64,000 bases of DNA. Source: Mesorhizobium carmichaelinearum. Its GTDB lineage: Bacteria; Pseudomonadota; Alphaproteobacteria; Rhizobiales; Rhizobiaceae. Positions 24,751 through 33,889 of the stretch are shown here, in pieces (within the stretch, counting starts at the first letter, position 1; every line of letters starts with the position of its first letter). The notes below the pieces were generated by a model that saw only the letters and a list, made by a program, of their open reading frames with translations, did not search any database and had not been told where the DNA came from. A program made the translations under genes and the position numbers. The stretch covers positions 62,001-126,000 of the forward strand of contig NZ_FZQR01000014.1 in the NCBI RefSeq assembly GCF_900199455.1, given 5' to 3'.

Positions 24751-25458
24751 TCAGGCGATTTTTCTGGCCGGGCGGCGTCCTAGCGCGTGTTGCGACAGCA
24801 CCATGAACGGCGCGCCGGGTTCGGGTTCGACAAACAGCGTCAGCGCGTCCACCAGCACCGGCTGCCGCAGCACATCGGCGAACAGGCTGTCGATTGCTGC
24901 GCGCAAACGTGGGCTTTCCTGTGGCCCGGCCCGGCCCGACAGCGTCATGTGGAAGCGGAAGGTCTCGAAGACATAGGGGTAGCCCCACTGGCAGAGATTG
25001 CGGAACTCGGCCGGCTTCAGCGAATCCGGGCTGCGCCGCTCGATCTCGGCCTCGGTTAGCGGCGCGCGAAACCGGTCGAAATCGCGCACCACGTCGTCGG
25101 CGAAACGGTTGAGCGGCGGCAGCGAACCTTCCGGCACCAGCGCGAAGAAGCTGTCGATCTGGCTGACGACGAGGCGCGGGATCGTCACAACAGGCGTCGC
25201 TTCGGCAAAATGGTCGAGCCCAGCGCGCAGCGAGGTCTCGGTCTCGTTGGCAGCCAGCCGGAAGGGGGCTTTCAGCGTGGCGTGAAAGCCGTAGCGGCGC
25301 GCCGAAGCGGTGTGGAAGGCAACTTCCGCCGCCGAGAGGTCGGCCACGGCCTCAACCGGCCTTGTCGCGGCGCCGAACGGGTCGCGGCCCAGCCAGTTGG
25401 CGGCGATCCGCGCCAGCGGTTCGTCCTGCCGGGGGGTGAAATAGATGGCGTAACGCAT
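24751..25458 (-). CDS. DUF1045 family phosphonate-operon protein (2H phosphoesterase-like)
   Basis: This 235-residue protein matches the family often found in phosphonate operons (DUF1045). Two H-x-T motifs, HATLKAPF near residue 58 and HMTLSG near residue 173, are characteristic of 2H phosphoesterases, which hydrolyse cyclic phosphodiesters or 2'-5' bonds. In the C-P lyase pathway a cyclic ribose phosphate intermediate exists, so a role there is plausible but inferred. It lies 31 bp upstream of phnM on the same strand. Confidence 0.85.
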   Translation of the reverse strand: MRYAIYFTPRQDEPLARIAANWLGRDPFGAATRPVEAVADLSAAEVAFHTASARRYGFHATLKAPFRLAANETETSLRAGLDHFAEATPVVTIPRLVVSQIDSFFALVPEGSLPPLNRFADDVVRDFDRFRAPLTEAEIERRSPDSLKPAEFRNLCQWGYPYVFETFRFHMTLSGRAGPQESPRLRAAIDSLFADVLRQPVLVDALTLFVEPEPGAPFMVLSQHALGRRPARKIA

Positions 25459-25470
25459 GGGAAGTCCTCG

Positions 25471-25555
25471 TTAAAGCGCGCCGCGACGCGCTTTAAGTCT
25501 TCATTTGGTGCATGTCGTCGTCCCAAAACCGCTGCACACTTTTGGGCGACATGCA
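25471..25555. repeat. Dispersed rhizobial palindromic repeat
   Basis: Two nested hairpins are visible. TTAAAGCGCG and CGCGCTTTAA form a perfect 10-bp stem at 25471-25496. TGCATGTCG with CGACATGCA, enclosing CCCAAAA with TTTTGGG, form a second stem at 25509-25555. The second sequence is a familiar intergenic palindrome of rhizobial genomes. It lies between the phosphonate genes and the inositol genes. Confidence 0.75.
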
Positions 25556-25695
25556 CTGGCCTCGCTGCCATAGGTGATTTCCATGACGGATTGACGAAGC
25601 TTTGACGGGTTTTCGATGGCAAATCGACCTGAGAAGTCCTTAGCCGACGATTTTTCCCAGCTGGACCAATGGCTTCACCCGAAAGGCATCGGCGC

Positions 25696-26508
25696 TCAGG
25701 CCTTCATCAACCATTCGTGCTCGGGCGCATTGTGGAATTTCCACGTCCGCTTCGGCCCGGCCATGACATTGAGATAATAGAGGTCGTAGCCATGGCAGGC
25801 GGCGCAGGGGTGATAACCCCTAGGCACCAGCACGACGTCGCCATCCTCGATCGCCATGGCTTCGTCGAGCGCGCGATGGCCATCCTTGTCGGCGTCGGTA
25901 TAGACGCGCTGGAAGGCAAAGCCCTGCGGCGGGTTGAGGCGGTGGTAATAGGTCTCCTCAAGGTAGGATTCGGCGGGCAGATTGTCCTGGTCGTGCTTGT
26001 GCGGCGGATAGCTCGACGTGTGGCCGCCGGGCGTGATGACCTCGACCACCAGCAGCGAGTCCGCGGGCTTGCCTTCCGGCAGGATGTTGGTGACGTAGCG
26101 TGTGTTGGTGCCCTTGCCGCGCACCTCCTGACCGAGATCGTCCGGACCGATCACCCGAACCGGCAGCCCGCCGCCAAGGCCGGGCGCCGAGCAGACCGCG
26201 AGCTCCAGATCCGTGCCAGCCGTCACCGACCACTCCGATCCCTCGGGTACATAGATCGACCACGGCTTGCCCTCGAAGGGCGACATGCGCTGGCCGAGCA
26301 GGCCGAGATCCTTGCCGCCTGCCTTCGCCGTGCCCTTGCCGGTGACGAACACCAGGCAGACTTCGCGATCTTCCGTCTTCCCCGAGGCGCTTTCGCCGGG
26401 CTTCAGCCGATGCAGGTCGAAACCGACATAGGTCCAGCCGGCGCTTTTCGGCGTCACATGGGCAACGCGGCCATGGCCCTTACCGGCCTTCACCAGCAGC
26501 TTGGACAT
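25696..26508 (-). CDS. iolB: 5-deoxy-glucuronate isomerase IolB
   Basis: This 270-residue cupin-type protein matches IolB, which converts 5-deoxy-glucuronate to 5-dehydro-2-deoxygluconate in myo-inositol catabolism. The metal-binding segment SSYPPHKHDQD followed by YLEETYYHRLNPPQGF is characteristic. The ATG at 26508 gives the family-typical MSKLLVKAGKG; the frame continues upstream without homology. It is the last gene of the iolCDE-B group, here in the order iolC, iolD, iolE, small membrane protein, iolB. Confidence 0.95.
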   Translation of the reverse strand: MSKLLVKAGKGHGRVAHVTPKSAGWTYVGFDLHRLKPGESASGKTEDREVCLVFVTGKGTAKAGGKDLGLLGQRMSPFEGKPWSIYVPEGSEWSVTAGTDLELAVCSAPGLGGGLPVRVIGPDDLGQEVRGKGTNTRYVTNILPEGKPADSLLVVEVITPGGHTSSYPPHKHDQDNLPAESYLEETYYHRLNPPQGFAFQRVYTDADKDGHRALDEAMAIEDGDVVLVPRGYHPCAACHGYDLYYLNVMAGPKRTWKFHNAPEHEWLMKA

Positions 26509-26512
26509 CGGG

Positions 26513-26731
26513 TTACTCCTTCGGTTCGGCCTCGGCCGTTGCCTTGTTCTCGTCCGCCGGCTTGTACAGATAGAAAAACTGCCAGACGGCATAACCGGCA
26601 AAACCGAGCGCGATGACGCCCCAGAACGGCGTACCGGTGGCGAACTCGATGATCGACCAGATGACGCAGACCGCGACCACGGCGACACGGCGCCAAAGCG
26701 GGCGGAAGAAGGGGTGCTCGGAATCTTTCAT
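26513..26731 (-). CDS. Small membrane protein (DUF3329-like)
   Basis: This 72-residue protein has two membrane helices (about residues 16-32 and 37-54), an N-terminal HPFFRPLWRRV and an acidic C-terminus. It resembles small DUF3329-type proteins of rhizobia, a tentative match. It sits 4 bp upstream of iolB and 43 bp after iolE, so it is part of the inositol operon. No role in inositol use is known to me. Confidence 0.75.
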   Translation of the reverse strand: MKDSEHPFFRPLWRRVAVVAVCVIWSIIEFATGTPFWGVIALGFAGYAVWQFFYLYKPADENKATAEAEPKE

Positions 26732-26774
26732 CGGGCCAATCTACAGCAACCTGCCTCGCCGTGAACCCGTCGCG

Positions 26775-27692
26775 TCAGGCATTCGGAAAACCCTGCGTTT
26801 CGACCGTGTAGCCGGCGGCTGTCATCACCCGCATCAGCTCCTTGTGGCCGACCTGCGCCATCTTGAGCGGTGGGTTCTTCTTTGGGTCCTGCTCGGCCTC
26901 GACCACGAACCAGCCCTCATAGCCATGATCGGCGAAGCGTTGCACGATGGCGCCGAAATCCAGCGAGCCGTCGCCCGGCACGGTGAAGGCGCCGAGCGCT
27001 ACGGCGTCGAGGAAGGACTGCTTCGTGCGGTCGAGCTTGTCGATCACGCCCATGCGCACATCCTTCACATGCACATGGCTGATGCGTTTGTGGTGGTTGT
27101 CGATGGCGCGCAGCACATCGCCGCCGGCGAAGGCCAGGTGGCCGGCATCGAGCAGCAGCGGAATGCCTTCGCCGGAATGGCGCATGAAGGCATCGAGCTC
27201 CGGCTCGGTCTCGACCACGGCCGCCATGTGATGGTGGTAGGAGAGCGGCATGCCTTGTTCGGCGCACCATTCGCCAAACTCGGTCAGGCGCCTTGCATAG
27301 GCCTTCATTTCGTCACTGGACAGCTTCGGCTTGGTGGCGAGCGGCTTGGAGCGGTCGCCCTGGATCGAGCGCCCGACTTCGCCATAGACGATGCAAGGCG
27401 CGTTGACCGCCTTGAACAGGTCGATCATAGGCTGGATACGATCCTTGTTCTTGCCCATGTCCTCGTCGACCAGCGTGCCGGAGAACCAGCCGCCGCACAG
27501 CGTCACGTCGGCTTTCTTCAGGATCGGCAGCATGACGGCGGGGTCGTTGGGAAAACGCCGGCCCATCTCCATGCCGGTGAAGCCGGCCGAACGCGACTGG
27601 CGCAGGCATTCTTCCAGCGAGACGTCGTCGCTGAGTTCGGCAAGATCGTCGTTCCACCACGCTATGGGGGACATGCCCAGTTTGGCTTTCAA
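26775..27692 (-). CDS. iolE: 2-keto-myo-inositol dehydratase IolE
   Basis: This 305-residue protein has a xylose-isomerase-like TIM barrel and matches IolE, also called inosose dehydratase. It dehydrates scyllo-inosose to the trihydroxycyclohexanedione. Its recognisable parts are the N-terminal GMSPIAWWNDDLAELSD, the metal-site region LLLDAGHLAFAGGD near residue 180 and FVVEAEQDP near residue 270. MocC of rhizopine catabolism belongs to the same family. It is in operon order after iolD. Confidence 0.95.
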   Translation of the reverse strand: MKAKLGMSPIAWWNDDLAELSDDVSLEECLRQSRSAGFTGMEMGRRFPNDPAVMLPILKKADVTLCGGWFSGTLVDEDMGKNKDRIQPMIDLFKAVNAPCIVYGEVGRSIQGDRSKPLATKPKLSSDEMKAYARRLTEFGEWCAEQGMPLSYHHHMAAVVETEPELDAFMRHSGEGIPLLLDAGHLAFAGGDVLRAIDNHHKRISHVHVKDVRMGVIDKLDRTKQSFLDAVALGAFTVPGDGSLDFGAIVQRFADHGYEGWFVVEAEQDPKKNPPLKMAQVGHKELMRVMTAAGYTVETQGFPNA

Positions 27693-27737
27693 GTAGTCAC
27701 TCCAGATTAGAACAATTCATTCTTGGCCGCTGGCGCT

Positions 27738-27790
27738 GCCCCTCATCCGCCTGCCGGCACCTTCTCCCCGTATAGGGGCGGGGAGAAGGG
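27738..27790. repeat. Dispersed palindromic repeat with terminator-like stem
   Basis: This is the common rhizobial intergenic element beginning CCCCTCATCCGCCTGCCGG and ending in a stem CTTCTCCCC (27761-27769) with GGGGAGAAG (27780-27788). It lies between iolD and iolE on the same transcript, so it could lower or stabilise downstream expression. Confidence 0.7.
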
Positions 27791-27798
27791 AGCTAGCA

Positions 27799-29649
27799 TC
27801 AATCGCCGATGGTCTGCATCTGCCGCTTCTCGTCATAGGCCTTGCGCGCCGCGTTGACCTGCGGCCGTGCGGACACTTCCGGTACCGCCACATCCCACCA
27901 GTGGCCGCCGGCATCGGTGGAGACCAGCGGATCGGTGTCGATGACCAGCACGGTAGTACGGTCGTTCGTCTTGGCCTTCTGCAGGGCGTTTTCCAGCCCG
28001 GCGATCGACGGCACTTTCTCGGCGATCGCGCCCATGCTCGCCGCATGGGCGGCGAAGTCGACATCGGGCAGGATCTCGTGGCGCGAGTCCTTCAACAGAT
28101 TGTTGAAGTTGGCGCCGCCGGTCGCCATCTGCAGCCGGTTGATGCAGCCATAGCCGCGATTGTCGAGCAGCACGATGGTCAGCTTCAAGCCGAGCATCAC
28201 CGAAGTGGCGATCTCGGAATTCAGCATCAGGTAGGAGCCGTCACCGATCATGACGACGATCTCTTCGCCGGGCTTGGCCATCTTGGCGCCGAGCCCGCCG
28301 GCAATCTCGTAGCCCATGGTCGAGAAGCCGTATTCGGCATGGTAGGAGCCGGGCGCGCCGGCTTGCCAAAGCTTGTGCAGCTCGCCCGGCAGGCCGCCGG
28401 CGGCGTGCAGCAATGTCACGCCGGAGCCCATCGCCCGCTGCACGGCGCCGATCACCTGCGCGTCGGATGGGAAAGCGGCATTCGTTGAGGCCGTCACCTT
28501 GGCCGCATCGGCTTGCCAGGTCTTCTTGCCCTTGGCCGCATTGTCCGTCCAGGCGGCAGGCGCCTTCCAATCGCTCAGCGCGGCGCCGAGTTCGGCCAGC
28601 CCTTCCGCCGCATCGGCGACCAGCGGCAGCGCGCGGTGCTTGCCGGCGTCGAAAGGCTGGACGTTGAGCCCGATGATGGTCTTGCCGGAGTTCTTGAACA
28701 GCGCCCACGAACCGGTGGTGAAATCCTGCAGGCGCGTGCCGATGGCGAGCACCACGTCGGCTTCTTCCGCAAGCCGGTTGGCCGCCGAAGTGCCGGTGAC
28801 GCCGACCGCCGCCATGTTGAGCGGATGATCGTCTGGCAGCGAGGATTTGCCGCCTTGCGTCTCGCAGACCGGAATGCCGGCGCTCTCGACGAATTTCGCC
28901 AGCGCATCGGAGGCCTGCGAATACAGCACGCCGCCGCCGGCGATCACCAGCGGCTTCTTGGCGCCCTTGAGCGCCGCGACCGCCGCTGCCAGTTCGCCAC
29001 GGTCAGGGCGTGGCCGGCGCTGATGCCAGACCCTTTCGGCGAAAAAGCTCTCGGGATAGTCATAGGCCTCGGCCTGCACATCCTGGCAGAGCGACAGCGT
29101 CACCGGGCCGCACTCGGCCGGATCGGTCAGCACAGCCATCGCACGGCTCAGTGCCGGGATGATCTGCTCGGGCCGGGTGATGCGGTCGAAATAGCGCGAC
29201 ACCGGACGGAAGCAGTCATTGACCGTCGCCGTGCCATCGGAAAAATCCTCGGCCTGCTGCAGCACCGGATCGGGGATGCGGTTGGCGAAGACATCGCCGG
29301 GCAGAAACAGCACGGGCAACCGGTTTACATGCGCCAGCGCCGCCGCCGTCACCATGTTGAGCGCGCCGGGGCCGATCGACGAGGTCGCAGCCATGAAGCG
29401 GCGGCGGAAATTGGCCTTGGCATAGGCGATCGCCGCATGCGCCATCGCCTGTTCGTTATGGGCACGGAAGGTCGGCAATTCGTCGCGCACCTGGTAGAGC
29501 GCCTCGCCGATGCCGGCGACATTGCCATGGCCGAAGATCGCCCAGACACCGCCGAAAATCGGCACCTTTTTGCCGTCGATCTCGGTCATCTGGCGGCTGA
29601 GGAAGCGGGTCAGCGCCTGCGCCATCGTCAGGCGGATTGTCTTGCTCAT
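27799..29649 (-). CDS. iolD: 3D-(3,5/4)-trihydroxycyclohexane-1,2-dione hydrolase IolD
   Basis: This 616-residue thiamine diphosphate enzyme opens the ring of trihydroxycyclohexane-1,2-dione to give 5-deoxy-glucuronate. It has the acetolactate-synthase-like three-domain layout. The N-terminal domain has the catalytic glutamate region, the middle domain contains LVIAGGGVLYS, and the C-terminal thiamine diphosphate motif GDGSYLMLNSE is followed by LLDNRGYG. It starts 32 bp after iolC. The length is normal for IolD. Confidence 0.95.
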   Translation of the reverse strand: MSKTIRLTMAQALTRFLSRQMTEIDGKKVPIFGGVWAIFGHGNVAGIGEALYQVRDELPTFRAHNEQAMAHAAIAYAKANFRRRFMAATSSIGPGALNMVTAAALAHVNRLPVLFLPGDVFANRIPDPVLQQAEDFSDGTATVNDCFRPVSRYFDRITRPEQIIPALSRAMAVLTDPAECGPVTLSLCQDVQAEAYDYPESFFAERVWHQRRPRPDRGELAAAVAALKGAKKPLVIAGGGVLYSQASDALAKFVESAGIPVCETQGGKSSLPDDHPLNMAAVGVTGTSAANRLAEEADVVLAIGTRLQDFTTGSWALFKNSGKTIIGLNVQPFDAGKHRALPLVADAAEGLAELGAALSDWKAPAAWTDNAAKGKKTWQADAAKVTASTNAAFPSDAQVIGAVQRAMGSGVTLLHAAGGLPGELHKLWQAGAPGSYHAEYGFSTMGYEIAGGLGAKMAKPGEEIVVMIGDGSYLMLNSEIATSVMLGLKLTIVLLDNRGYGCINRLQMATGGANFNNLLKDSRHEILPDVDFAAHAASMGAIAEKVPSIAGLENALQKAKTNDRTTVLVIDTDPLVSTDAGGHWWDVAVPEVSARPQVNAARKAYDEKRQMQTIGD

Positions 29650-29681
29650 GGTGGTTTCCTCCGCAGTCCTGTGCCGCGCCT

Positions 29682-31616
29682 TTATGCTGCTTTACGGCCG
29701 CGCGCGGCAAGCCACGCTTCGGTCAACTGTTCGAAGCGTGTCGCCATGTCGGCGACAGCCTCGTCATCCGACATCCGGCCGGCCAGCCACTCTTCGGCCG
29801 CATGCACGAAGATGGTGCGGCCGACGGCAAAGCCCTTGACGATCGGCGCCTTGGCGGTGGCAGCGAACGCCGCTTCCAGCTCGTCCTGCGGCGCTTCCAG
29901 TCCGAGCAGCACGATGCCACGGCACCACGGATCATGCTTCAGGATGACAGCTTCGATCTTGGTCCAGGCACCCGCAGACGCTTGTGGCTCGAGCTTCCAC
30001 CAGTCAGGCTTGATGCCGAGCGCATAAAGCTCTTCCAGCGCGCGCGGAATGGTCGTGTCGTCGAGCTTGCCGTGCTTGCCGGCGATGATCTCGATGAGAA
30101 GCTCCCGGCCGACTTTGCGCGCGGCCTCGAACAGTGCGCGCAGTTTCTGCTGCTGTTCTTCCTTCAAGGCCGCTGGATCGTCGGGGTGATAGAAGCACAG
30201 GCATTTGATGCAGTGATCGACCGGCCATTCCACCAGCTGCGAGCCGATGTCCTGCGAGAATTCGAAGCGCAGCGGCCGCGAGCCCGGCAGTTCCACCGGC
30301 CGTCCGAGCCAGGCGAAGGAATGCCTGGCGAATTCGAACATCGCCTCGCGGCCATGTTTCTCGTCGATCAGCATGCCATAGCCGTCACGGCCGGCGGCAA
30401 CCTTGGCCGCTGCCTTGACCGCCAGCACCTTGAAATCGCGGATGCGCGCCGGATCGGCGCCGGCTTTCACCGCCACGTCCTCGAGCTGCACACGGTGGTC
30501 GCAGGCGAGCGCCATCAGCGAAGGGATGTCGCGCCGGCGGGTGGTCGCCCAATGGATGTGGTTGATCGCCTCGTCCTTGCGCAGCGCCCTGTATTTGCTG
30601 CCGTTCTTGAGGAAAAACTGCAGCTCTTCGAAGGTCGGATATTCCGGCGCGCAGAGCAGCCGCGACACGGCGAAGGCGCCGCAGGCATTGGCCCAGGTCG
30701 CCGCCGTCGCATGGTCTTCGCCGCCCAGCCAGCCGCGCAGGAAGCCGGACATGAAGGCGTCGCCGGCGCCTAGCACATTGTAGATCTCGATCGGAAAACC
30801 CTTGCCGACGACACCGTCCTCGAGATCGTCGCTGATCGGTCCGTCATAGACGATGCAGCCCATGGCGCCGCGCTTCAAGACGATGGTGGCCGCTGACAGC
30901 GCGCGGATCGTCTTCAGCGCGCTCAGGCAATCATCGGCGCCCGAGGCGATCATGATCTCTTCCTCGGTGCCGACGATGAGATCGCAATCGGGCAGGACCG
31001 TCTTCAGCTGGGCCGAGACCCGGTCCGATTTGACATAACGCTCGAAGCCTTCGGCATGGCCGGCGAGGCCCCACAGATTGGGCCGGTAGTCGATGTCGAA
31101 GACGACCTTGCCGCCCTTGGCTTTCATGATGCGGATCGCCTTGCGCTGGGCGGCGTCGCTGTTGGGCCGGGAAAAATGCGTGCCGGTGACGACGATCGAG
31201 CGGGCCGAAGCGATAAACGCCTCGTCGATGTCTTCCGGCGCCAGCGCCATGTCGGCGCAGTCTGAGCGGTAGAAGATCATCGGCGAAACGCCTTCGCTCT
31301 CGACCGACAGCAGCACCAGCGCCGTCAGCCGTTCCTTGTCGGTCTTCAGCCCGTCGGTGTTGACGCCTTCGCGCCTCAGCTGCTCACGGATGAAACGGCC
31401 CATCTGCTCGTCGCCGACGCGCGTCAGCAGCGCCGAACGCAGGCCGAGTCTCGCCGTGCCGACCGAAATGTTGGCCGGGCAGCCGCCGACCGACTTGGCG
31501 AAGGAGGTGATGTCCTCCAGCCGCGAGCCGATCTGCTGGCCATAGAGGTCGACGGAAGCGCGACCGATGGTGATGACGTCGAGCGGCGCCTGTTTGGCGT
31601 CCACGGCTTCGCTCAT
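29682..31616 (-). CDS. iolC: Bifunctional 5-dehydro-2-deoxygluconokinase/DUF2090 aldolase-like protein IolC
   Basis: This 644-residue protein has two parts. Residues 1 to about 335 form a PfkB-family kinase (GRASVDLYGQQIG; the signature NVLGAGDAFMSGFLRG near residue 280) that phosphorylates 5-dehydro-2-deoxygluconate. Residues from about 345 to the end form a DUF2090 domain, which resembles class I aldolases and probably supplies the IolJ cleavage step. This fusion is usual in rhizobia. It is the first gene of the iolCDE-B operon. Confidence 0.95.
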   Translation of the reverse strand: MSEAVDAKQAPLDVITIGRASVDLYGQQIGSRLEDITSFAKSVGGCPANISVGTARLGLRSALLTRVGDEQMGRFIREQLRREGVNTDGLKTDKERLTALVLLSVESEGVSPMIFYRSDCADMALAPEDIDEAFIASARSIVVTGTHFSRPNSDAAQRKAIRIMKAKGGKVVFDIDYRPNLWGLAGHAEGFERYVKSDRVSAQLKTVLPDCDLIVGTEEEIMIASGADDCLSALKTIRALSAATIVLKRGAMGCIVYDGPISDDLEDGVVGKGFPIEIYNVLGAGDAFMSGFLRGWLGGEDHATAATWANACGAFAVSRLLCAPEYPTFEELQFFLKNGSKYRALRKDEAINHIHWATTRRRDIPSLMALACDHRVQLEDVAVKAGADPARIRDFKVLAVKAAAKVAAGRDGYGMLIDEKHGREAMFEFARHSFAWLGRPVELPGSRPLRFEFSQDIGSQLVEWPVDHCIKCLCFYHPDDPAALKEEQQQKLRALFEAARKVGRELLIEIIAGKHGKLDDTTIPRALEELYALGIKPDWWKLEPQASAGAWTKIEAVILKHDPWCRGIVLLGLEAPQDELEAAFAATAKAPIVKGFAVGRTIFVHAAEEWLAGRMSDDEAVADMATRFEQLTEAWLAARGRKAA

Positions 31617-31727
31617 TGGAACCTCCCGTCAGTCTTGTTGTCAGGAACAACATTGTTTGGGTAACACGCGCGAGCGGCAGCGTGGTGCCGGGAATATGAA
31701 ATAATAATTCCAATCCATAGTCAATAT

Positions 31728-31741
31728 GGAATGAGCATTCC
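31728..31741. promoter_or_regulatory. Candidate IolR operator (GGAATGAGCATTCC)
   Basis: The sequence fits GGAA-N6-TTCC exactly, the motif proposed for the RpiR-type IolR of Sinorhizobium meliloti. It lies about 112 bp before iolC. A longer GGAAT...ATTCC pair is nearby at 31691-31711. The iolC promoter is the likely target; binding is inferred. Confidence 0.55.
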
Positions 31742-31772
31742 CGAGCCGATTTTGCTTTTTGCGGGCGCTTGC

Positions 31773-32639
31773 TCAGGCCTTACGTTTGCGGCCTGCGTCG
31801 CGCCGTTTCTCACCGACGCCGACGGTCAATGCCATGGCCAGCGCCATCGTCGCCGACAGCGAACGGAAGCCGGCGAAATCCGCCTCGGCAACCTCGAACC
31901 AGACCCTGGCGAACTGGGCAAGCGGCGAGAACGAGCTGTCGGTGATGGCGACGATCGGCACGCCCTGCTCGGAGATGTTGCGGGCCTCCTCGATGGTGGC
32001 CGGTGCATAGGGCGAGAAGGAGATGGCGATGACGGCGTCCGCCGGTGTGGCGAAGGCGATCATCTCGGCGTTCAGGCCGGCGGCCGATTCGATCAGCTGG
32101 TTGCGGATCTTCAGCTTGCCCAGCGCATAGGCGATATAGCTCGCCACCGGGTAGGAGCGTCGCTTGGCTAAGACATAGATGGTCTGCGCCTTCGCCAGCA
32201 GCGAAATCGCATCTTCCAGATGCGCATCGTCCAGCGTGCGAGAAATGTCGTTGAGCGAGGTGCTGGCGGCGGCGACGAAGCCGTCGAAGATGGCGCGGTG
32301 GCCGGCGCCGCCCTCGGCTTTGACGCGCAGCGCCTGCAGCCGCTCGTCATAGGACGAGTTGCGCTCGCGCAGCCGCTCGCGAAACACCTGCTGCAGGCTG
32401 GTGAAGCCGTCGAAACCGAGCTGCTGGGCAAAGCGGATCAAGGTGGAGGGCTGCACGCCGGCCGAAGCGGCGATGCTGGCGGCGGTGCCGAAGGCGATGT
32501 CGTCGGGATTGTCCAGCGCGTAGGCGGCGATCTGGGCGATGCGCTTCGGCAGGCTTTCGCGCCGGTCCAGGATGGTGGCGCGCAGCGTCTCGAAGTCGCG
32601 AGGTACCCGTTCGTCCATCGTCGGCCCGTCCAAGCTCAT
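31773..32639 (-). CDS. iolR: RpiR family transcriptional regulator IolR
   Basis: This 288-residue protein has an N-terminal RpiR helix-turn-helix (residues about 50-80, ASAGVQPSTLIRFAQQLGF) and a C-terminal SIS sugar-phosphate domain (DAVIAISFSPYAPATIE). Its place beside iolC matches the rhizobial repressor IolR, which is thought to respond to a phosphorylated inositol intermediate. It is divergent from the Idh/MocA gene at 32774. An inverted repeat lies between the two. Confidence 0.9.
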   Translation of the reverse strand: MSLDGPTMDERVPRDFETLRATILDRRESLPKRIAQIAAYALDNPDDIAFGTAASIAASAGVQPSTLIRFAQQLGFDGFTSLQQVFRERLRERNSSYDERLQALRVKAEGGAGHRAIFDGFVAAASTSLNDISRTLDDAHLEDAISLLAKAQTIYVLAKRRSYPVASYIAYALGKLKIRNQLIESAAGLNAEMIAFATPADAVIAISFSPYAPATIEEARNISEQGVPIVAITDSSFSPLAQFARVWFEVAEADFAGFRSLSATMALAMALTVGVGEKRRDAGRKRKA

Positions 32640-32710
32640 CCGTGAAACGCCCTCTCTGCCCCATCATAGCGAGCCTGCGCAAGAACGCCATAAAAAATGA
32701 GGCAGACATT

Positions 32711-32729
32711 CCATTTCAGGAAGAAATGG
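32711..32729. promoter_or_regulatory. Inverted repeat CCATTTC-AGGAA-GAAATGG in the iolR/Idh divergent region
   Basis: Perfect 7-bp arms flank a 5-bp spacer. The overlapping sequence TTCC-ATTTCA-GGAA keeps the spacing of the IolR motif but with the half-sites inverted. It lies midway between the iolR start and the Idh/MocA gene and could serve either promoter. Confidence 0.45.
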
Positions 32730-32773
32730 ACTAATTCATCCACGCAGCGCTTCATGTGGTGGAGAAACGGAAA

Positions 32774-33883
32774 ATGGTCGGCGTCGGTCTTATCGGCACG
32801 GGTTTCATGGGCAAATGTCACGCCATCGCGTGGAGTGCCGTCGGCGCCGTCTTTCCCGATGTCGCCAAGCCAAGGCTTGTCCATCTCGGCGAGGTCAATG
32901 AGGAGCTTGCCCGGCGCAAGGCGAGCGAGTTCGGCTTCGCCAAGGCGTCCGGCGACTGGCGCGCCGTGGTCAATGATCCCGAGGTCGACATCGTCTCGCT
33001 GACCACGCCCAACCAGTTCCATCCGGAAATGGCCATCGCGGTTCTCGAGGCCGGCAAACATCTGTGGTGCGAAAAGCCGATGGCGCCGAGCTTCGCCGAG
33101 GCCGAGGCCATGGCGGAAGCGGCCAAGAAATCGGGCAAGATCGCGGCGCTGGGCTACAACTACATCCAGAGCCCGGCCATCCGTCACATCGGCGCGCTGC
33201 TTGACGAGAAGATCATCGGCGAGGTCAACCATCTGCGCATCGAGATGGACGAGGATTTCATGGCCGATCCCGAGGCGCTGTTCTTCTGGAAGCACGAGGC
33301 CGCTTCCGGCTACGGCGCGCTCGACGATTTTGCCGTGCATCCGCTGTCGCTGGTCTCGGCGCTGTTCGGCCGTGTCGCCAGCGTCATCTGCGACATGGCC
33401 AAGCCCTATGCCGACCGTAAGCTGGCAACAGGCGGACGCCGCGCGGTCGAGACCTATGATATCGCCAGCGTCTTGATGCATCTGGAAAACGGCATTGCTG
33501 GCACGCTTCAGGTCAACCGCTCGGCCTGGGGCCGCAAGGGCCGCATCGCCATCCAGATCTTCGGCTCGAAAGGGTCGATCCTGTTCGACCAGGAGCGGAT
33601 GAACGAGTTGCAGCTTTATCTCACGTCAGATCGCCCGACCGAACAGGGCTACCGCACCATCCTGATCGCGCCGCATCACAAGCCTTACGACGCCTTCCTG
33701 CCGGCGCCCGGCCACAATCTCGGCTTCAACGACCTCAAGATCATCGAGTGCCACGAATTGCTGACGCGGCTCGCCGGCAGATCGGCACGGCTGATCGAAT
33801 TCGCGCAAGGTCTAGAGATCGAGCGCACCGTGCACGCAATGGCACGCTCCTTCCAGGAAAAGCGCTGGGTCGATGTGCGGTAA
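32774..33883 (+). CDS. Gfo/Idh/MocA family oxidoreductase
   Basis: This NAD(P)-dependent dehydrogenase has about 369 residues. It has an N-terminal Rossmann motif (GVGLIGTGFMGKCHA), the EKPMAPS lysine motif near residue 96, and a C-terminal substrate domain with the DDFAVHPLSL histidine. The ATG at 32774 follows GGAG at 32761; a GTG at 32756 is also in frame. It is probably an inositol or inositol-derivative dehydrogenase, separate from idhA at 38017. MocA of rhizopine catabolism and scyllo-inositol dehydrogenases are members of the same family. Confidence 0.9.
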   Translation: MVGVGLIGTGFMGKCHAIAWSAVGAVFPDVAKPRLVHLGEVNEELARRKASEFGFAKASGDWRAVVNDPEVDIVSLTTPNQFHPEMAIAVLEAGKHLWCEKPMAPSFAEAEAMAEAAKKSGKIAALGYNYIQSPAIRHIGALLDEKIIGEVNHLRIEMDEDFMADPEALFFWKHEAASGYGALDDFAVHPLSLVSALFGRVASVICDMAKPYADRKLATGGRRAVETYDIASVLMHLENGIAGTLQVNRSAWGRKGRIAIQIFGSKGSILFDQERMNELQLYLTSDRPTEQGYRTILIAPHHKPYDAFLPAPGHNLGFNDLKIIECHELLTRLAGRSARLIEFAQGLEIERTVHAMARSFQEKRWVDVR

Positions 33884-33889
33884 TATCCC

